Position numbers and translations under genes: made by a program. From assembly GCA_963730325.1 (NCBI GenBank), contig CAVSRC010000007.1, forward strand, positions 496,001 to 560,000: a stretch of 64,000 bases of DNA. Direction: 5' to 3'. This stretch comes from CAVSRC01 sp963730325. Lineage in GTDB: Bacteria > Pseudomonadota > Alphaproteobacteria > Rhizobiales > Kaistiaceae. Below are positions 18,336-27,363 of this stretch, piece by piece (the first letter of the stretch is position 1; each line of letters begins with the position of its first letter). Below the pieces are notes generated by a model, which had not been told where the DNA came from, did no database searches, and saw only the letters and a program-made list of their open reading frames with translations.

Positions 18336-19037
18336 ATGGACATCGTTCCGCTCGATCGCGTCGAAGTTTCCTTTCGGCCGCGGCCATGGCCGTTCGCCGA
18401 GGTGCGCAGGGCGGAAATCGACGCACATTTCCGCGCGGCCCAGGCGGCGCGGCCGGCGCTGTGGAACGGGCGCGTCCTGCTTTTCCATGAGCATGCGATC
18501 GCCGATCGCGCGATGACCGCCAGCGGTTTCGAGGTCGATTTCGCGAGTTTCCTCGCCTGGCGCGACTGGGGCTTCGTCGATCGCTCGGTGCTGAACGTCT
18601 TCGCGCAGGCGGCCCTGATGTCGGCCGACGGCGCCTTCCTGCTCGGCGTGATGGGCGATCACACGGCCAATGCCGGTCGCGTCTATTTCCCGTCCGGCAC
18701 GCCGGACCCGAGCGACATAGACGGCGACCGGGTCGATCTCTATGCCGGCCTCAAGCGCGAGTTGCTGGAAGAGACCGGGCTCGACGCCGGCGCGTTCACC
18801 GTGGCGCCCGGCTGGACGGCGGTCCTCGACGGGCCGCGCGTGGCGCTCTTCCGGGTGATGCACTCGCCGGAATCGGCGGATGCGTTACGCCGGCGCATCC
18901 TTGCCAACTTCGCGACCGTCGCCGATCCGGAACTCGCCGACATCCACATCGTGCGCGGGCCGGCTGACTACCTTCCGCGGATGACCGGCTATGTCACCGC
19001 CTATCTGGACCACGTCTTCGCGCCGCCAGCCTCCTGA
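18336..19037 (+). CDS. Nudix-domain hydrolase-like protein
   Basis: The 233-residue protein has a Nudix helix KRELLEETGLDAG (REx2EExGL core) at about residues 140-152. The upstream glycine part of the box (SGTPDPSDIDGD) is spaced unusually. A long N-terminal domain of about 90 residues precedes it. It resembles Nudix proteins of Hyphomicrobiales with unknown substrate; a nucleoside-diphosphate derivative is only a family expectation. It follows the SDR gene closely. Confidence 0.75.
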   Translation: MDIVPLDRVEVSFRPRPWPFAEVRRAEIDAHFRAAQAARPALWNGRVLLFHEHAIADRAMTASGFEVDFASFLAWRDWGFVDRSVLNVFAQAALMSADGAFLLGVMGDHTANAGRVYFPSGTPDPSDIDGDRVDLYAGLKRELLEETGLDAGAFTVAPGWTAVLDGPRVALFRVMHSPESADALRRRILANFATVADPELADIHIVRGPADYLPRMTGYVTAYLDHVFAPPAS

Positions 19038-19114
19038 CACAGGGCTGTCAGTGGCCCCGCGCTAATCTCCCCTCATGCCGCGATCTTCAAGCGGCGGGAA
19101 CAGGAGACAGCGTG

Positions 19115-19501
19115 ATGAGCATGATCGCGGAACACGACAACGTCGCCGTATGGTTCGAAATCCCAGCGTCCGATTTCGAGCGCGCGGCGACCTTCTACGA
19201 GACGATCTTCGATACCAGGCTCGACCGGGAGACCCTCGGCGGGCCGAAAATGGGCGTCTTCCGCTACGACCGGCCGAAGGTCTCCGGCTGCGTCACGGAG
19301 GCGCCGGAGCTTGCCGGCAAGGGCGGCGGAACCGTCGTCTATATCAATTGCACCGGCCATCTCGACGCGGTCGTTTCGCGGGTGGAGGCGGCGGGGGGCA
19401 AGCTGCTCACGCCGCGCGTCGATCTGCCGCCGGGCATGGGTGCCTACTTCCATATTCGCGACAGCGAGGGTAATCGCGTGGGGCTCCACGACGCCTCATG
19501 A
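19115..19501 (+). CDS. VOC-family (glyoxalase/bleomycin-resistance fold) protein
   Basis: The 128-residue protein has the two beta-alpha-beta-beta-beta modules of the vicinal-oxygen-chelate fold: VAVWFEIPASDFERAATFYE at the start and a C-terminal MGAYFHIRDSEGNRVGLH. Metal-site residues are only partly like glyoxalase I, so the reaction is unknown. AGGAG at 19102-19106 sits 8 bases before the ATG chosen. Its stop overlaps the start of a YafY-type regulator gene (ATGA), a frequently seen pair suggesting the regulator controls it. Confidence 0.85.
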   Translation: MSMIAEHDNVAVWFEIPASDFERAATFYETIFDTRLDRETLGGPKMGVFRYDRPKVSGCVTEAPELAGKGGGTVVYINCTGHLDAVVSRVEAAGGKLLTPRVDLPPGMGAYFHIRDSEGNRVGLHDAS

Positions 19502-20196
19502 GGAACGGCTCCATGCGCCGCGCCGATCGCCTGTTCGAGATCATCCAGCAGCTTCGCGGTGACCGCCTGGTCACCGCGCAGACGCTCGCCGAGAGGCTGG
19601 AAGTGTCGGTGCGCACGGTCTATCGGGACATCCGCGACCTGCAGGCCTCGGGTGTTCCGATCGACGGGGCGGCGGGCGTCGGCTACCTGCTCAGACCCGG
19701 CTATCAGCTGCCGCCGCTGATGTTCCTGCCGGCGGAGATCGAGGCGCTGATCGTCGGCGCCCGCATGGTCAAGGCGTGGGCGGGCAGGAGCGTTGCCGCC
19801 GCCGCGGCGGAGGCGCTCATCAAGATCGGCGCGGTGGTGCCGGAGGAGCGCATGCGCGCTGCCGAGCGCGTGCCGGTCTTTGCCCCCGGATCCCGCCTGC
19901 AGGAGAGCGAGCGCGATCGTCTCGATGCCTTCGGCAAGGCCATCGACGGGCGGCTGAAGGCGCGCTTCGGCTATCGCGATGCGGAGGGCGCCGCCAGCCG
20001 GCGCACGGTCAGGCCGCTCGCCTTGCAGTTCTGGGGGCAGGTGTGGACGCTCGCCGCCTGGTGCGAACTCAGGGAAGACTTCCGCACCTTCCGCGTCGAC
20101 CGCGTCGAAGGACTGGAGGTGACCGACACGCGTTACCAGCGCGAGCCGGGCCGCATGCTGGAGGACTATCTGGCGCGCATCACCCGCGCGCCGTGA
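19498..20196 (+). CDS. YafY-type HTH/WYL-domain transcriptional regulator
   Basis: The 232-residue protein has an N-terminal winged helix-turn-helix of the HTH_11 type (RADRLFEIIQQLRGDRLVTA, then LEVSVRTVYRDIRDL). A C-terminal WYL domain covers about residues 130-225. Such proteins sense a ligand through WYL and regulate adjacent genes. The ATG overlaps the VOC gene stop, so the two are coupled. An ATG five codons later is an alternative start. Confidence 0.88.
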   Translation: MRNGSMRRADRLFEIIQQLRGDRLVTAQTLAERLEVSVRTVYRDIRDLQASGVPIDGAAGVGYLLRPGYQLPPLMFLPAEIEALIVGARMVKAWAGRSVAAAAAEALIKIGAVVPEERMRAAERVPVFAPGSRLQESERDRLDAFGKAIDGRLKARFGYRDAEGAASRRTVRPLALQFWGQVWTLAAWCELREDFRTFRVDRVEGLEVTDTRYQREPGRMLEDYLARITRAP

Positions 20197-20199
20197 TCG

Positions 20200-20925
20200 T
20201 TATTCGTCGTCCTCGGACTCTTCCGGCCCGGTCATCGACTTGAGCTTGGCAAAGACCGCATCGGCCTCGCGCTCGGCCTCGCGCTCGCTGTCGGCCGGCG
20301 CCGTCTCGGGGGCCGCAGTGTCGGCCGGCTCGGCGGGAGCGGTGGTCTGGCTTGCCGGCAGCAGGGTCGCGCCCTCCGGCTGGGCCTCCTGCGGGGGCAG
20401 GTTCTTGGCCGCCTTCTCGACCTCGAAATCGAGGTCGATCTGCGAGCACAGGCCGAGCGTCACCGGGTCCATCGGCTGCAGATTGTTGGCGTTCCAGTGG
20501 GTGCGGTTGCGGATCGATTCGATGGTCGGCTTGGTGGTGCCGACCAGGCGCATGATCGCCGCATCCTTCAGTTCGGGATGGTTGCGCAGCAGCCAGAGCA
20601 CGGCGTTCGGCCGGTCCTGTCGGCGTGACACCGGCGTGTAGCGCGGGCCCTTGCGCTTGGCGACCGGAGCGCGGACCTTCTGCGGGATGAGGCCGAGCTT
20701 GATCGAGGGATCGGCCTCGGCGCGCTGGATGGCCTCGCGGGTGAGCTGGCCGGTGAGGATCGGGTCGAGCCCCTTGATCGACTGGGCCGCCTCGCCATCG
20801 GCGATCGCCTGCACCTCGAGCGGGTGCAACTTGCAGAAATCGGCGATCTGCTCGAAGGATAGCGCAGTGTTCTCGACCAGCCAGACGGCGGTCGCTTTGG
20901 GCATCAGGGGGACGGCTGTGGTCAT
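20200..20925 (-). CDS. trcR: Cell cycle transcriptional regulator TrcR (DUF1013)
   Basis: The 241-residue protein contains the DUF1013 core. It starts MTTAVPLMPKATAVWLVENT and continues with FCKLHPLEVQAIADGE, RRQDRPNAVLWLLRNHPELKD and TTKPTIESIRNRTHWN, which look like two HTH segments. The last 70 residues are Glu/Ala/Pro-rich and probably disordered. In alphaproteobacteria this protein is linked to cell-cycle transcription. It is convergent with the YafY gene (3 bases between stops). Confidence 0.9.
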   Translation of the reverse strand: MTTAVPLMPKATAVWLVENTALSFEQIADFCKLHPLEVQAIADGEAAQSIKGLDPILTGQLTREAIQRAEADPSIKLGLIPQKVRAPVAKRKGPRYTPVSRRQDRPNAVLWLLRNHPELKDAAIMRLVGTTKPTIESIRNRTHWNANNLQPMDPVTLGLCSQIDLDFEVEKAAKNLPPQEAQPEGATLLPASQTTAPAEPADTAAPETAPADSEREAEREADAVFAKLKSMTGPEESEDDE

Positions 20926-21076
20926 GTGGTTCTCCCGGTCGTTCCGCCGGAAATTCCGTCCGGCGAACCGTTTCCTCGAACGCGATTGAGGGAAGTGCCG
21001 CCTATATAGGGCTTTGCCCTAGCCGACGCAAATCTGTTGTAAATTCAATATCAACGCGATCCACACGACACCAGCG

Positions 21077-21880
21077 ATGCCCCAGCCCATGCCCGCCGCC
21101 GACCTCGAGCAGACCTTCGACGAGACCTTCGATTGCCATGTCATCAACCTGGCGCGGACGCCGGAGCGCATGGCCGCGTTCCTGCAACGCAACGGCGCCG
21201 CCGGCCTCGCGTTCCGCCGCTTCGAGGCCGCCGACGGCAACGCCATCGACCACGAAGAGGCGATCCGCCTCGGTCTCATCAAGCCGAACAGCAAGTGGCC
21301 GACCAGGGGCACCGTCGGCGTGGCGCTGTCCCACCGCAATCTGTGGGACAAGGCGGCGGCCGAGCGGCGCGCGCTGATCGTGCTGGAGGACGATGCCTAT
21401 GTCCGTCACGACATCAGGTCGGCTTTCGCGGGCGCCATTGCCGGCATCGGGCGCTGGGACATCGTGCTCCTCGGCTACAACACCAACTCGCTGCTCGAGT
21501 TCAACGTGGCCGGCGATATCGACGTCAGCGGCCTGTTCACGGTGCGCTATCCGAAGCCGGCGCAGCTCGACAAGTTCCAGCAGACGCGCACCGCCGTCTC
21601 CCTGTTCCGGCTCAAGCACGCTTACGGCATCTGCGGTTACGCGGTCTCGCCGGAAGGCGCCGAGCGGCTGCGCCAGGCGGTCTTTCCGATGGACAACCGC
21701 ATGCTCGAATATGCCGCCACCAAGATGCGCTTGCCGGCCTATTCGATCGACGGGCTGATGAGCGTCACCTATCCGGCGCTCGATGCCTATGCCTGCATCT
21801 CGCCCCTGGTGCTGGCGCCCAACGACAAGGTCCAGTCGACGGTGATGAAGAGCGTCGGCCCGAAGCTCAAGCGACGGTGA
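21077..21880 (+). CDS. Glycosyltransferase family 25 (LPS glycosyltransferase-like)
   Basis: The 267-residue protein fits GT25. HVINLARTPERM near residue 21 begins the nucleotide-sugar fold, GVALSHRNLW follows, and the LEDD motif at 103-106 is the metal/donor site. HAYGICGYAVSPEGAERL is also typical. The family adds galactose or similar sugars to lipopolysaccharide or glycoproteins; the acceptor is unknown here. The stop overlaps the end of the quinone oxidoreductase gene on the other strand by about 14 bases. Confidence 0.87.
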   Translation: MPQPMPAADLEQTFDETFDCHVINLARTPERMAAFLQRNGAAGLAFRRFEAADGNAIDHEEAIRLGLIKPNSKWPTRGTVGVALSHRNLWDKAAAERRALIVLEDDAYVRHDIRSAFAGAIAGIGRWDIVLLGYNTNSLLEFNVAGDIDVSGLFTVRYPKPAQLDKFQQTRTAVSLFRLKHAYGICGYAVSPEGAERLRQAVFPMDNRMLEYAATKMRLPAYSIDGLMSVTYPALDAYACISPLVLAPNDKVQSTVMKSVGPKLKRR

Positions 21881-22872
21881 GCACGATCTTGCCGATGTGG
21901 GTCGAGGCCTCCATGCGCGCCTGGGCCCTGGCCGCCTCGGCAAGCGGAAAGGTCGAAATCGATCAGCGGTGCCACGGCGCGGGTGGCGAAGAGCGGCCAG
22001 ACGTTCCGGTAGAGGGCTTCGGCGACCGCCGCCTTGAAGGCGACCGGCCGGTTGCGCAGCGTCGAGCCGGTATGGGTCAGCCGCTTGTAGAGCAGCAGAG
22101 CGAGCGGCACCTCGGCCTTGCTGGCCTGCTGTATGCCGATCTGCACGATGCGGCCGTCTTCCGCCGCGGCGGCGTAGTTGCGGGCGACGTAATCGCCGCC
22201 GACGAGGTCGATGATGACGTCGGCGCCGTGGCCTTGCGTGATCTCGCCGGTGCGGGCGACGAAATCCTCCTGGCGATAATCGATGGCGGCATCGGCGCCG
22301 AGCTTGAGGCAGGCGGCGCACTTGTCGGCGCTGCCGGCGGTGGCGATGACCCGTGCACCGAAAGCCTTGGCGAGCTGGATCGCGACCGTGCCGATGCCCG
22401 ACGTGCCGCCGTGGACAAGCAGGGTCTCGCCGGCGGCGAGCCGGCCGCGCTCGAACAGGTTCGGCCACACGGTGAAGAACGTCTCGGGGATCGCCGCCGC
22501 CTCGACCATGGTGAAGCCGTCGGGGACGGCTAGGGCGTTGGTCTCGTGGACCACCGCATATTCGGCATAGCCGCCGCCGGGGAGAAGCGCCGTCACGGCG
22601 TCGCCGACTGCAAAGCGCGCCGCACCGGGACCGAGGGCGGCGACCGCGCCGGCGATCTCCAGTCCGGGAATATCGGCCGGGGCGCCGGGGGGCGGCGGGT
22701 GGCGGCCGAGGCGCTGGAGAACGTCCGGGCGATTGACCCCGGCGGCCTGCACCCGCACCAGGATCTCGTTCTCGCGCGGCACCGGCAGCGGGCGTTCGAC
22801 GACCGCGAGCTTGTCGAGGCCGCCGGGCGCGGTGATGGCGACGGCGGTCATGGTGTCGGGAAGGGTCGGCAT
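21867..22872 (-). CDS. NAD(P)H-quinone oxidoreductase (zeta-crystallin type) with C-terminal frameshift
   Basis: The protein is a medium-chain, zinc-independent quinone reductase of about 334 residues. It has GVNRPDVLQRLG, the Rossmann sequence VHGGTSGIGTVAIQLAKAFG and the DVIIDLVGGDY segment. The family ending FPLAEAARAQARMEASTHIG through IVLTVA and stop (21867) is present, but one frame away from the rest. One extra base near 21951 breaks the frame after PLIDFD. Read without correction, translation runs to 21787 with an unrelated tail. It is either a real disruption or a sequence error; removing one base restores the family exactly. ATGs at 22872 or 22851 could start it. Confidence 0.8.
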
Positions 22873-22985
22873 GGGCGGGGTCCGCGGGGGGTTCGGGCGC
22901 GGCCGTGGTAGCCGGCCGGCAGCGTGCTGACAATCGCTGCCGGCTTATCTAGGGTCTGCCGGCAGAGGGACGAGGAGGAGATGCC

Positions 22986-23213
22986 ATGGCTTCCCGCGAC
23001 GATGATGAGGCGCCCATGAAGACGCTCAAGCACGCGCTCGGCGAGGACTATGCCCGCCTGAAGCACGAGCTCGGCGAGGACCTGTCGGCGCTTTCGCTCG
23101 ACGAGCTGGCCGGTCGCATCGCGCTGCTCAAAGACGAGATCGCCCGCATCGAGGCGGCGATCGCCGCCAAACAGGCAAGCGCCGAGGTTGCGGCCTCCTT
23201 CTTCAAACGCTGA
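22986..23213 (+). CDS. DUF1192-family small protein
   Basis: The 75-residue protein has the DUF1192 core LSALSLDELAGRIALLKDEI followed by ARIEAAI and ends in FFKR. It is a short helical, probably coiled-coil protein of unknown function. In Hyphomicrobiales it typically lies between a quinone oxidoreductase gene (divergent) and DUF1465, exactly as here. A GGAGGAG precedes the ATG closely. Confidence 0.85.
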   Translation: MASRDDDEAPMKTLKHALGEDYARLKHELGEDLSALSLDELAGRIALLKDEIARIEAAIAAKQASAEVAASFFKR

Positions 23214-23299
23214 GATTGCGCCGAATCCCTCCCGTTTTGGCACGACGGCGCGTCGTTCTGCGCCGATTTCCCGACAATCGCTGTGCCGTTGTTAACCAT

Positions 23300-23422
23300 T
23301 TCTTAGGCTTTACGGAGCTTAACTGATCGTCGTCCAGTCATCTGGACTGAGTGGCTCCTGTCCACTCTTGACGCCTCCCTGTCAAAAAAACTCTCAAGAG
23401 CCGCCTCGTGCGGCTCTTTTTT
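23300..23422 (+). ncRNA. Candidate small RNA with anti-SD-like loops and intrinsic terminator
   Basis: Four consecutive perfect hairpins lie between DUF1192 and DUF1465. GTCCAG/CTGGAC (23332-23347) has loop TCAT. GAGTGG/CCACTC (23349-23367) has loop CTCCTGT. TTGAC/GTCAA (23368-23385) has loop GCCTCCCT. The last is a 9-bp terminator stem ending in a T-run. The CUCCU and CCUCCC loops would be free to pair with Shine-Dalgarno sequences, as in the alpha-proteobacterial sRNA families with CCUCC motifs (for example alpha-r14). The 5' end is uncertain. A TTAACC-N5-TTAG motif at about 23292-23306 lies just before it. An mRNA 3' end of DUF1192 is the alternative. Confidence 0.45.
23396..23422 (+). terminator. 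Strong rho-independent terminator
   Basis: AAGAGCCGC and GCGGCTCTT form a 9-bp stem around CTCGT, followed by T6. It ends the candidate sRNA, or DUF1192 read-through, 120 bases before the DUF1465 gene. Confidence 0.85.
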
Positions 23423-23546
23423 CATGCCTTGCTCCGCGCCGCGGGGAGTGAGATGACTTCGTTCGGAACGGGATTTGCTGAGACCCTCCGCAGGGTTTCG
23501 GATCGGGACGGACAGGTGGGAGGCGGCCGCTTCTGGCGGGGCGCAA

Positions 23547-24078
23547 ATGATGAAAGACAACAATTTCCTCGGGCGGGGCGGGGACCAGCCGGTGGCCTTC
23601 GGGCGGCGGCTGGCCGGCTCGGAGGCTTTCAAGGCGATGTTCCGCGAGGGCATGGGCCTGGTCGAGGAGACGGCGAGTTATCTCGATCGCGAGGGGCGCA
23701 ACGAATCGAAGCGCCTGTCGCGGACGGGCTCGCTTGTCCTATGCGGCCGAATCCATGCGGCTGACCACGCGGCTCATGCAGCTCGCCTCGTGGCTGCTGC
23801 TGCAGCGGGCCGTCAACGAGGGCGATATCAGCGCCGAGCAGGCCCGCCACGAGCGCGCCAAGGTCAAGCTCGGCGGCGTCTCGTCGGCGACCGACGGGCC
23901 GGGCTGGGACGACCTGCCGGAACGCCTGAGGGAGCTGATCGACCGCTCGCTCCGCCTCCAGGGGAGGCTGATCCGTCTGGATGCGGCGCTGCGCCAGGAG
24001 CCGGAGGCGCCGGCTGGCGATAATCCGGTCGCCCGCGACCTCGGCCGCATCGCCGAAGCCTTTGCCGGCCGCAAATAG
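23547..24078 (+). CDS. DUF1465-family protein with internal frameshift
   Basis: The first part (about 62 residues) contains FKAMFREGMGLVEETASYLD and RNESKRLSRTGSL in one frame. The rest, starting SYAAESMRLTTRLMQLASWL and continuing LLQRAVNEG, lies in the next frame and ends at 24078. Together they make a normal DUF1465 protein of about 176 residues. One extra base near 23733-23736 separates them. The uncorrected first frame ends at 24023 with an Arg/Gly-rich nonsense tail. DUF1465 proteins are conserved in Hyphomicrobiales and of unknown function. The gene has its usual position next to DUF1192 and rpmE. Confidence 0.75.
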
Positions 24079-24094
24079 GCCCGCAAACAGCAAA

Positions 24095-24114
24095 GCCCCG
24101 GCCGAAGCCGGGGC
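24095..24114 (-). terminator. Hairpin between DUF1465 and rpmE, terminator for rpmE
   Basis: GCCCCGGC and GCCGGGGC form an 8-bp stem; on the minus strand the loop is TTCG and the sequence after it is TTTGCTGTTT. It therefore best serves rpmE, and may act in both directions for the converging DUF1465 gene. Confidence 0.65.
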
Positions 24115-24144
24115 CAGAGTCCTCCCGAAACCGTCCGGTCGGGG

Positions 24145-24369
24145 CTATTCGCCCATCAGGCCCTTGTAGCGCGACTTGAAGCGCGACACGCGACCGCCGC
24201 GGTCGACGATGTGCTGGCCGCCGCCGGTCCAGGCCGGGTGGGTCTTGGAGTCGATGTCGAGATGCAGCGTCGCGCCGGCCTCGCCATAGGTCGACCGGGT
24301 CACGTATTCGGTCCCGTCGGTCATGACGACCTTGATGTCGTGATAGTCGGGATGAATGTCTTTCTTCAT
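24145..24369 (-). CDS. rpmE: 50S ribosomal protein L31
   Basis: The 74-residue protein reads MKKDIHPDYHDIKVVMTDG and ends RFKSRYKGLMGE, as in bL31. It has no cysteines, so it is the zinc-independent (C-minus) form. It sits on the 50S subunit and bridges to the 30S head. Convergent with DUF1465; the cyclase gene lies upstream on the same strand. Confidence 0.97.
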   Translation of the reverse strand: MKKDIHPDYHDIKVVMTDGTEYVTRSTYGEAGATLHLDIDSKTHPAWTGGGQHIVDRGGRVSRFKSRYKGLMGE

Positions 24370-24470
24370 GGCTGAAAGCCTCGGATTTCGGTGCGCCGGC
24401 CGCCGGCCGGGAAAAGCGTTGGCGGGGGTATAGCGGAGCCGCCGGGACGGGGCAAGACCGGCGGTCGCGG

Positions 24471-26259
24471 TCAGGCCGGCCCGGGCAGGCCGGCCTTGGC
24501 CAGGCCGTCGCGGACGTGCTGGCGATCGGCTGGATTGTGGAAAGGCAGCTTGCCGAGGTGGCGCTCCAGATCGTAGTCCGGGTTGATCGCCAGCAACTCG
24601 CCCCAGACCTGACGTGCCGCCTCGGTCTCGCCGAGATAGCCGAGCGCCGAGGCGAGCATTGAGCGCGTCAGGTCGGTGTTCGGCGTCTGGCGGACGCGCT
24701 CGCGGAAATGGGCCACGGCGGTCTCATAGTGGCCGAGCAGCAGATGGGCCAGGCCGAGGAAGTGGAGGTAGACACGGGCGGAGGCGGGGTCGAGGCGCAT
24801 GGCCCTTTCGATATGGGGGATGGCCTCGGCGGGATGGCCGGCGTAAATCTGGCCCGCGCCACGCGAGTTGTGCGCGGCCGCCAGATTGGGGTTCAGCGCC
24901 AGCGCCCTGTCGATCGACGCTTCGGCGCTTTCGATATCGCCGCCGATGCCAAACACGACGCCCCTGGCGTAGTGCCCGTAGGCGGAGTCGGGATCGAGCT
25001 CGATCGCCTTTGCCGTGAGTTCGATTGCCCGGCGCAGCGCGGCGGCCGGATCGTCGGTCAGATTGTTGTTGTAGGCCAGCGCATGGGCGAAGCCGAGGGC
25101 GGAATAAGCCGCGGCAAAGGTCGGATCGAGAGCGATGGCTTTCTCGAAGAACGTGCAGCTCTCGGAGAAGAACGCGGAGCCGGCCCCCGGATTGTTCAGC
25201 ACCTCCCGGCCGCGCAGGAACCAGTCGTGCGCTAGGGGATTGGCGGTGCCGCCCTCACCCAGGCGCATCTGCTCGCTGGGGGACAGCGTCACGCGCAGCG
25301 CGTCGACGATCTTGCGCGTGACTTCGTCCTGCACCGCGAAGATGTCGGTGAGGTCGCGGTCATAGCGCTCCGCCCACAGGTGGGCGCCGTCGGCCGCGTC
25401 GATCAGCTGTGCCGTGATGCGCACCCGGTTGCCTGCGCGGCGGATCGAGCCTTCGAGCACCGAGCGCACGCCGAGCTCGCGCCCGACATTGCGGATGTCG
25501 ATGGTCCTGCCCTTGTAGGCGAAGCTCGAATTGCGGGCGATGACGGTGAGGGCGCCGACCTTGGAGAGGTCGGTGATGATGTCCTCGGTGATGCCGTCGG
25601 AGAAGTATTCCTGCTCGGGATCGCCCGACATGTTGTCGAAGGGGAGCACGGCAATGGAAGGCTTGGCCGACGCCGGCGCCGGCATCGGCCGGTGGGGCGG
25701 CCGTGGCGCCCGTGGCGGAAGTCGCTCCCGCGGCTGGCGCGCCCGGATGCCATTTCCACACCCGGATCGGCCGCTCGATGTTCTTGACGCGCACCTCGCC
25801 ACCGTCGGCGAAGGAGACCGCGACCCGGTTGCCGAGGCTCTCATTGACGATCGCGGCGATGCAGATGCCGCCCGGCTCGGCCAGCGGCTCCAGCCGCGCG
25901 GCGATGTTGACGCCGTCGCCATAAATGTCGTCGCCGTCGATGATGACGTCGCCGAGATTGACGCCGATCCTGAGGGTGATGCGCGCCCCGGCGGCCGCCA
26001 GGTCGTGCACGGCGCGCTGGATGGCCATGGCGCACTCGACCGCATCGACGACCGAGGCGAACTCGACCAGCGTGCCGTCGCCGATCAGCTTGACGATGCG
26101 TCCGCCATGGGCGGCCACCGCCGGATCGAAGACGGTCTCGCGGTGGCGCTTGAGCGCATTGAGCGTGCCGGCTTCGTCGGCGCCCATCATCCGCGAATAG
26201 CCGACGACATCCGCCGCAAGGATCGCGGCCAGCCGCCGTATGGTGCGCTCCTCCGCCAT
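24471..26259 (-). CDS. Class III adenylate/guanylate cyclase with TPR domain, frameshifted
   Basis: Residues 1-180 form a class III nucleotide cyclase: RRLAAILAADVVGYSRMMG, the turn region HGGRIVKLIGDGTLVEF, and a second metal-side segment IDGDDIYGDGVNIAARLEP. A Pro/Ala linker follows. Then comes an adenylate-cyclase-associated domain beginning SIAVLPFDNMSGDPEQEYFS, with TPR repeats to the end. The linker contains a one-base shift in a GCCGGC-rich run at about 25670-25690, so N- and C-terminal parts lie in different frames. The complete protein would be about 595 residues, typical of rhizobial cyclase-TPR proteins. Two separate proteins are possible but the C-terminal half has no good start. 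Confidence 0.75.
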
Positions 26260-26335
26260 GCAGGCCTTCCTATGGGGAATCGGAGGCGGGCGCCAGCCCG
26301 CTCCGCACAAGTCCGCCCGGCCGCCGCCTGGCCGC

Positions 26336-27361
26336 TCAGCGCGAGGTCAGCTTCAGCTCGATACGGCGGTTCTGGGCGAAGTCCTCGGGCGTGTCGCCCT
26401 CGACCAGCGGCTGGTATTCGCCATAGCCGGCTGCCACCAGCCGGTCCGCCGGGATGCCCTGCGAGATGAAGAATTCGACCACCGAAATGGCGCGGGCGGC
26501 CGACAGCTCCCAGTTCGACTTGAAGCGCCCGCCGCCGCTGATCGGCTGCTTGTCGGTGTGGCCGTTGATCTGCAGGACCCAGGGGATGTCCTCGGGGATC
26601 TCCTTGATGAGGTCGACGATGGCGCTGGCCACCTTGTTGAGCTGGACCTTGCCCTGCTCGTTGATGTCGGCCGAGCCGGTGGCGAAGAGCACCTCGGACT
26701 GGAACACGAAACGGTCGCCGACGACGCGGATGTCCGGGCGCTCGCCGAGGATCTGGCGCAGGCGGCCGAAGAAGTCGGAGCGGTAGCGCGACAGTTCCTG
26801 CACGCGCTGGGCGAGCGCCACGTTGAGCCGGCGGCCGAGATCGGCGATCTGCGTCTGGCTCTCCCTGTCCTTCTGCTCGGAGGCGTCGAGGGCGCTCTCC
26901 AGCGCGGCGATCTGGTTGCGCAGCGCCGCGATCTGCTGGTTGAGCAGTTCGACCTGCGACAGGGCGCGCTGGCTGACCTGCTTCTCGTTGTCGATCTCGG
27001 TGTTGAGCGCCTCGATGCGTGCGTCGGCGCTGGTCGAGGCGCTGGCCTGAGAATCGAGCAGGCCGCGCAGGCGGTCGCGTTCGCTCTCGACGGACGCCAG
27101 GCTCGCCTGCAGCGTCGCCAGGCTGTCGGACGTGTCGCTGCTCTTCGCCTTCTCCAAAGCGAGCATTTCGGTGAGCTGGGCGATCTGCGCGTTGAGCCGC
27201 TGGAGCACCGTGTCGCGGCCGGTGATCTCGCGGGAAAGCAGGAACTGGACGAGGGCGAAGATCGACAGCAGGAAGATGAAGACCAACAGCAGGTTGGTCA
27301 GGACGTCGACGAAGCTCGGCCAGTATTCGGCGCGAGCGACCATGCGGCGGGCACGGGCCAA
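26336..27361 (-). CDS. MotB/OmpA-like peptidoglycan-binding protein
   Basis: The 341-residue protein has one N-terminal membrane helix (SFVDVLTNLLLVFIFLLSIF, about 16-42) that contains an Asp in the position of the proton-carrying MotB Asp. A long coiled coil follows (about 50-190). The C-terminal OmpA domain (205-341) includes NGHTDKQP at 266 and NRRIELKLT at the end. It starts 2 bases after the MotA/ExbB-like gene. The pair should form an inner-membrane proton-driven stator anchored to peptidoglycan. No flagellar genes are present, and the pair is conserved as a non-flagellar unit near suhB. Zorya ZorAB is a distant relative, but ZorC/D are absent. Confidence 0.87.
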   Translation of the reverse strand: MARARRMVARAEYWPSFVDVLTNLLLVFIFLLSIFALVQFLLSREITGRDTVLQRLNAQIAQLTEMLALEKAKSSDTSDSLATLQASLASVESERDRLRGLLDSQASASTSADARIEALNTEIDNEKQVSQRALSQVELLNQQIAALRNQIAALESALDASEQKDRESQTQIADLGRRLNVALAQRVQELSRYRSDFFGRLRQILGERPDIRVVGDRFVFQSEVLFATGSADINEQGKVQLNKVASAIVDLIKEIPEDIPWVLQINGHTDKQPISGGGRFKSNWELSAARAISVVEFFISQGIPADRLVAAGYGEYQPLVEGDTPEDFAQNRRIELKLTSR

Positions 27362-27363
27362 GG

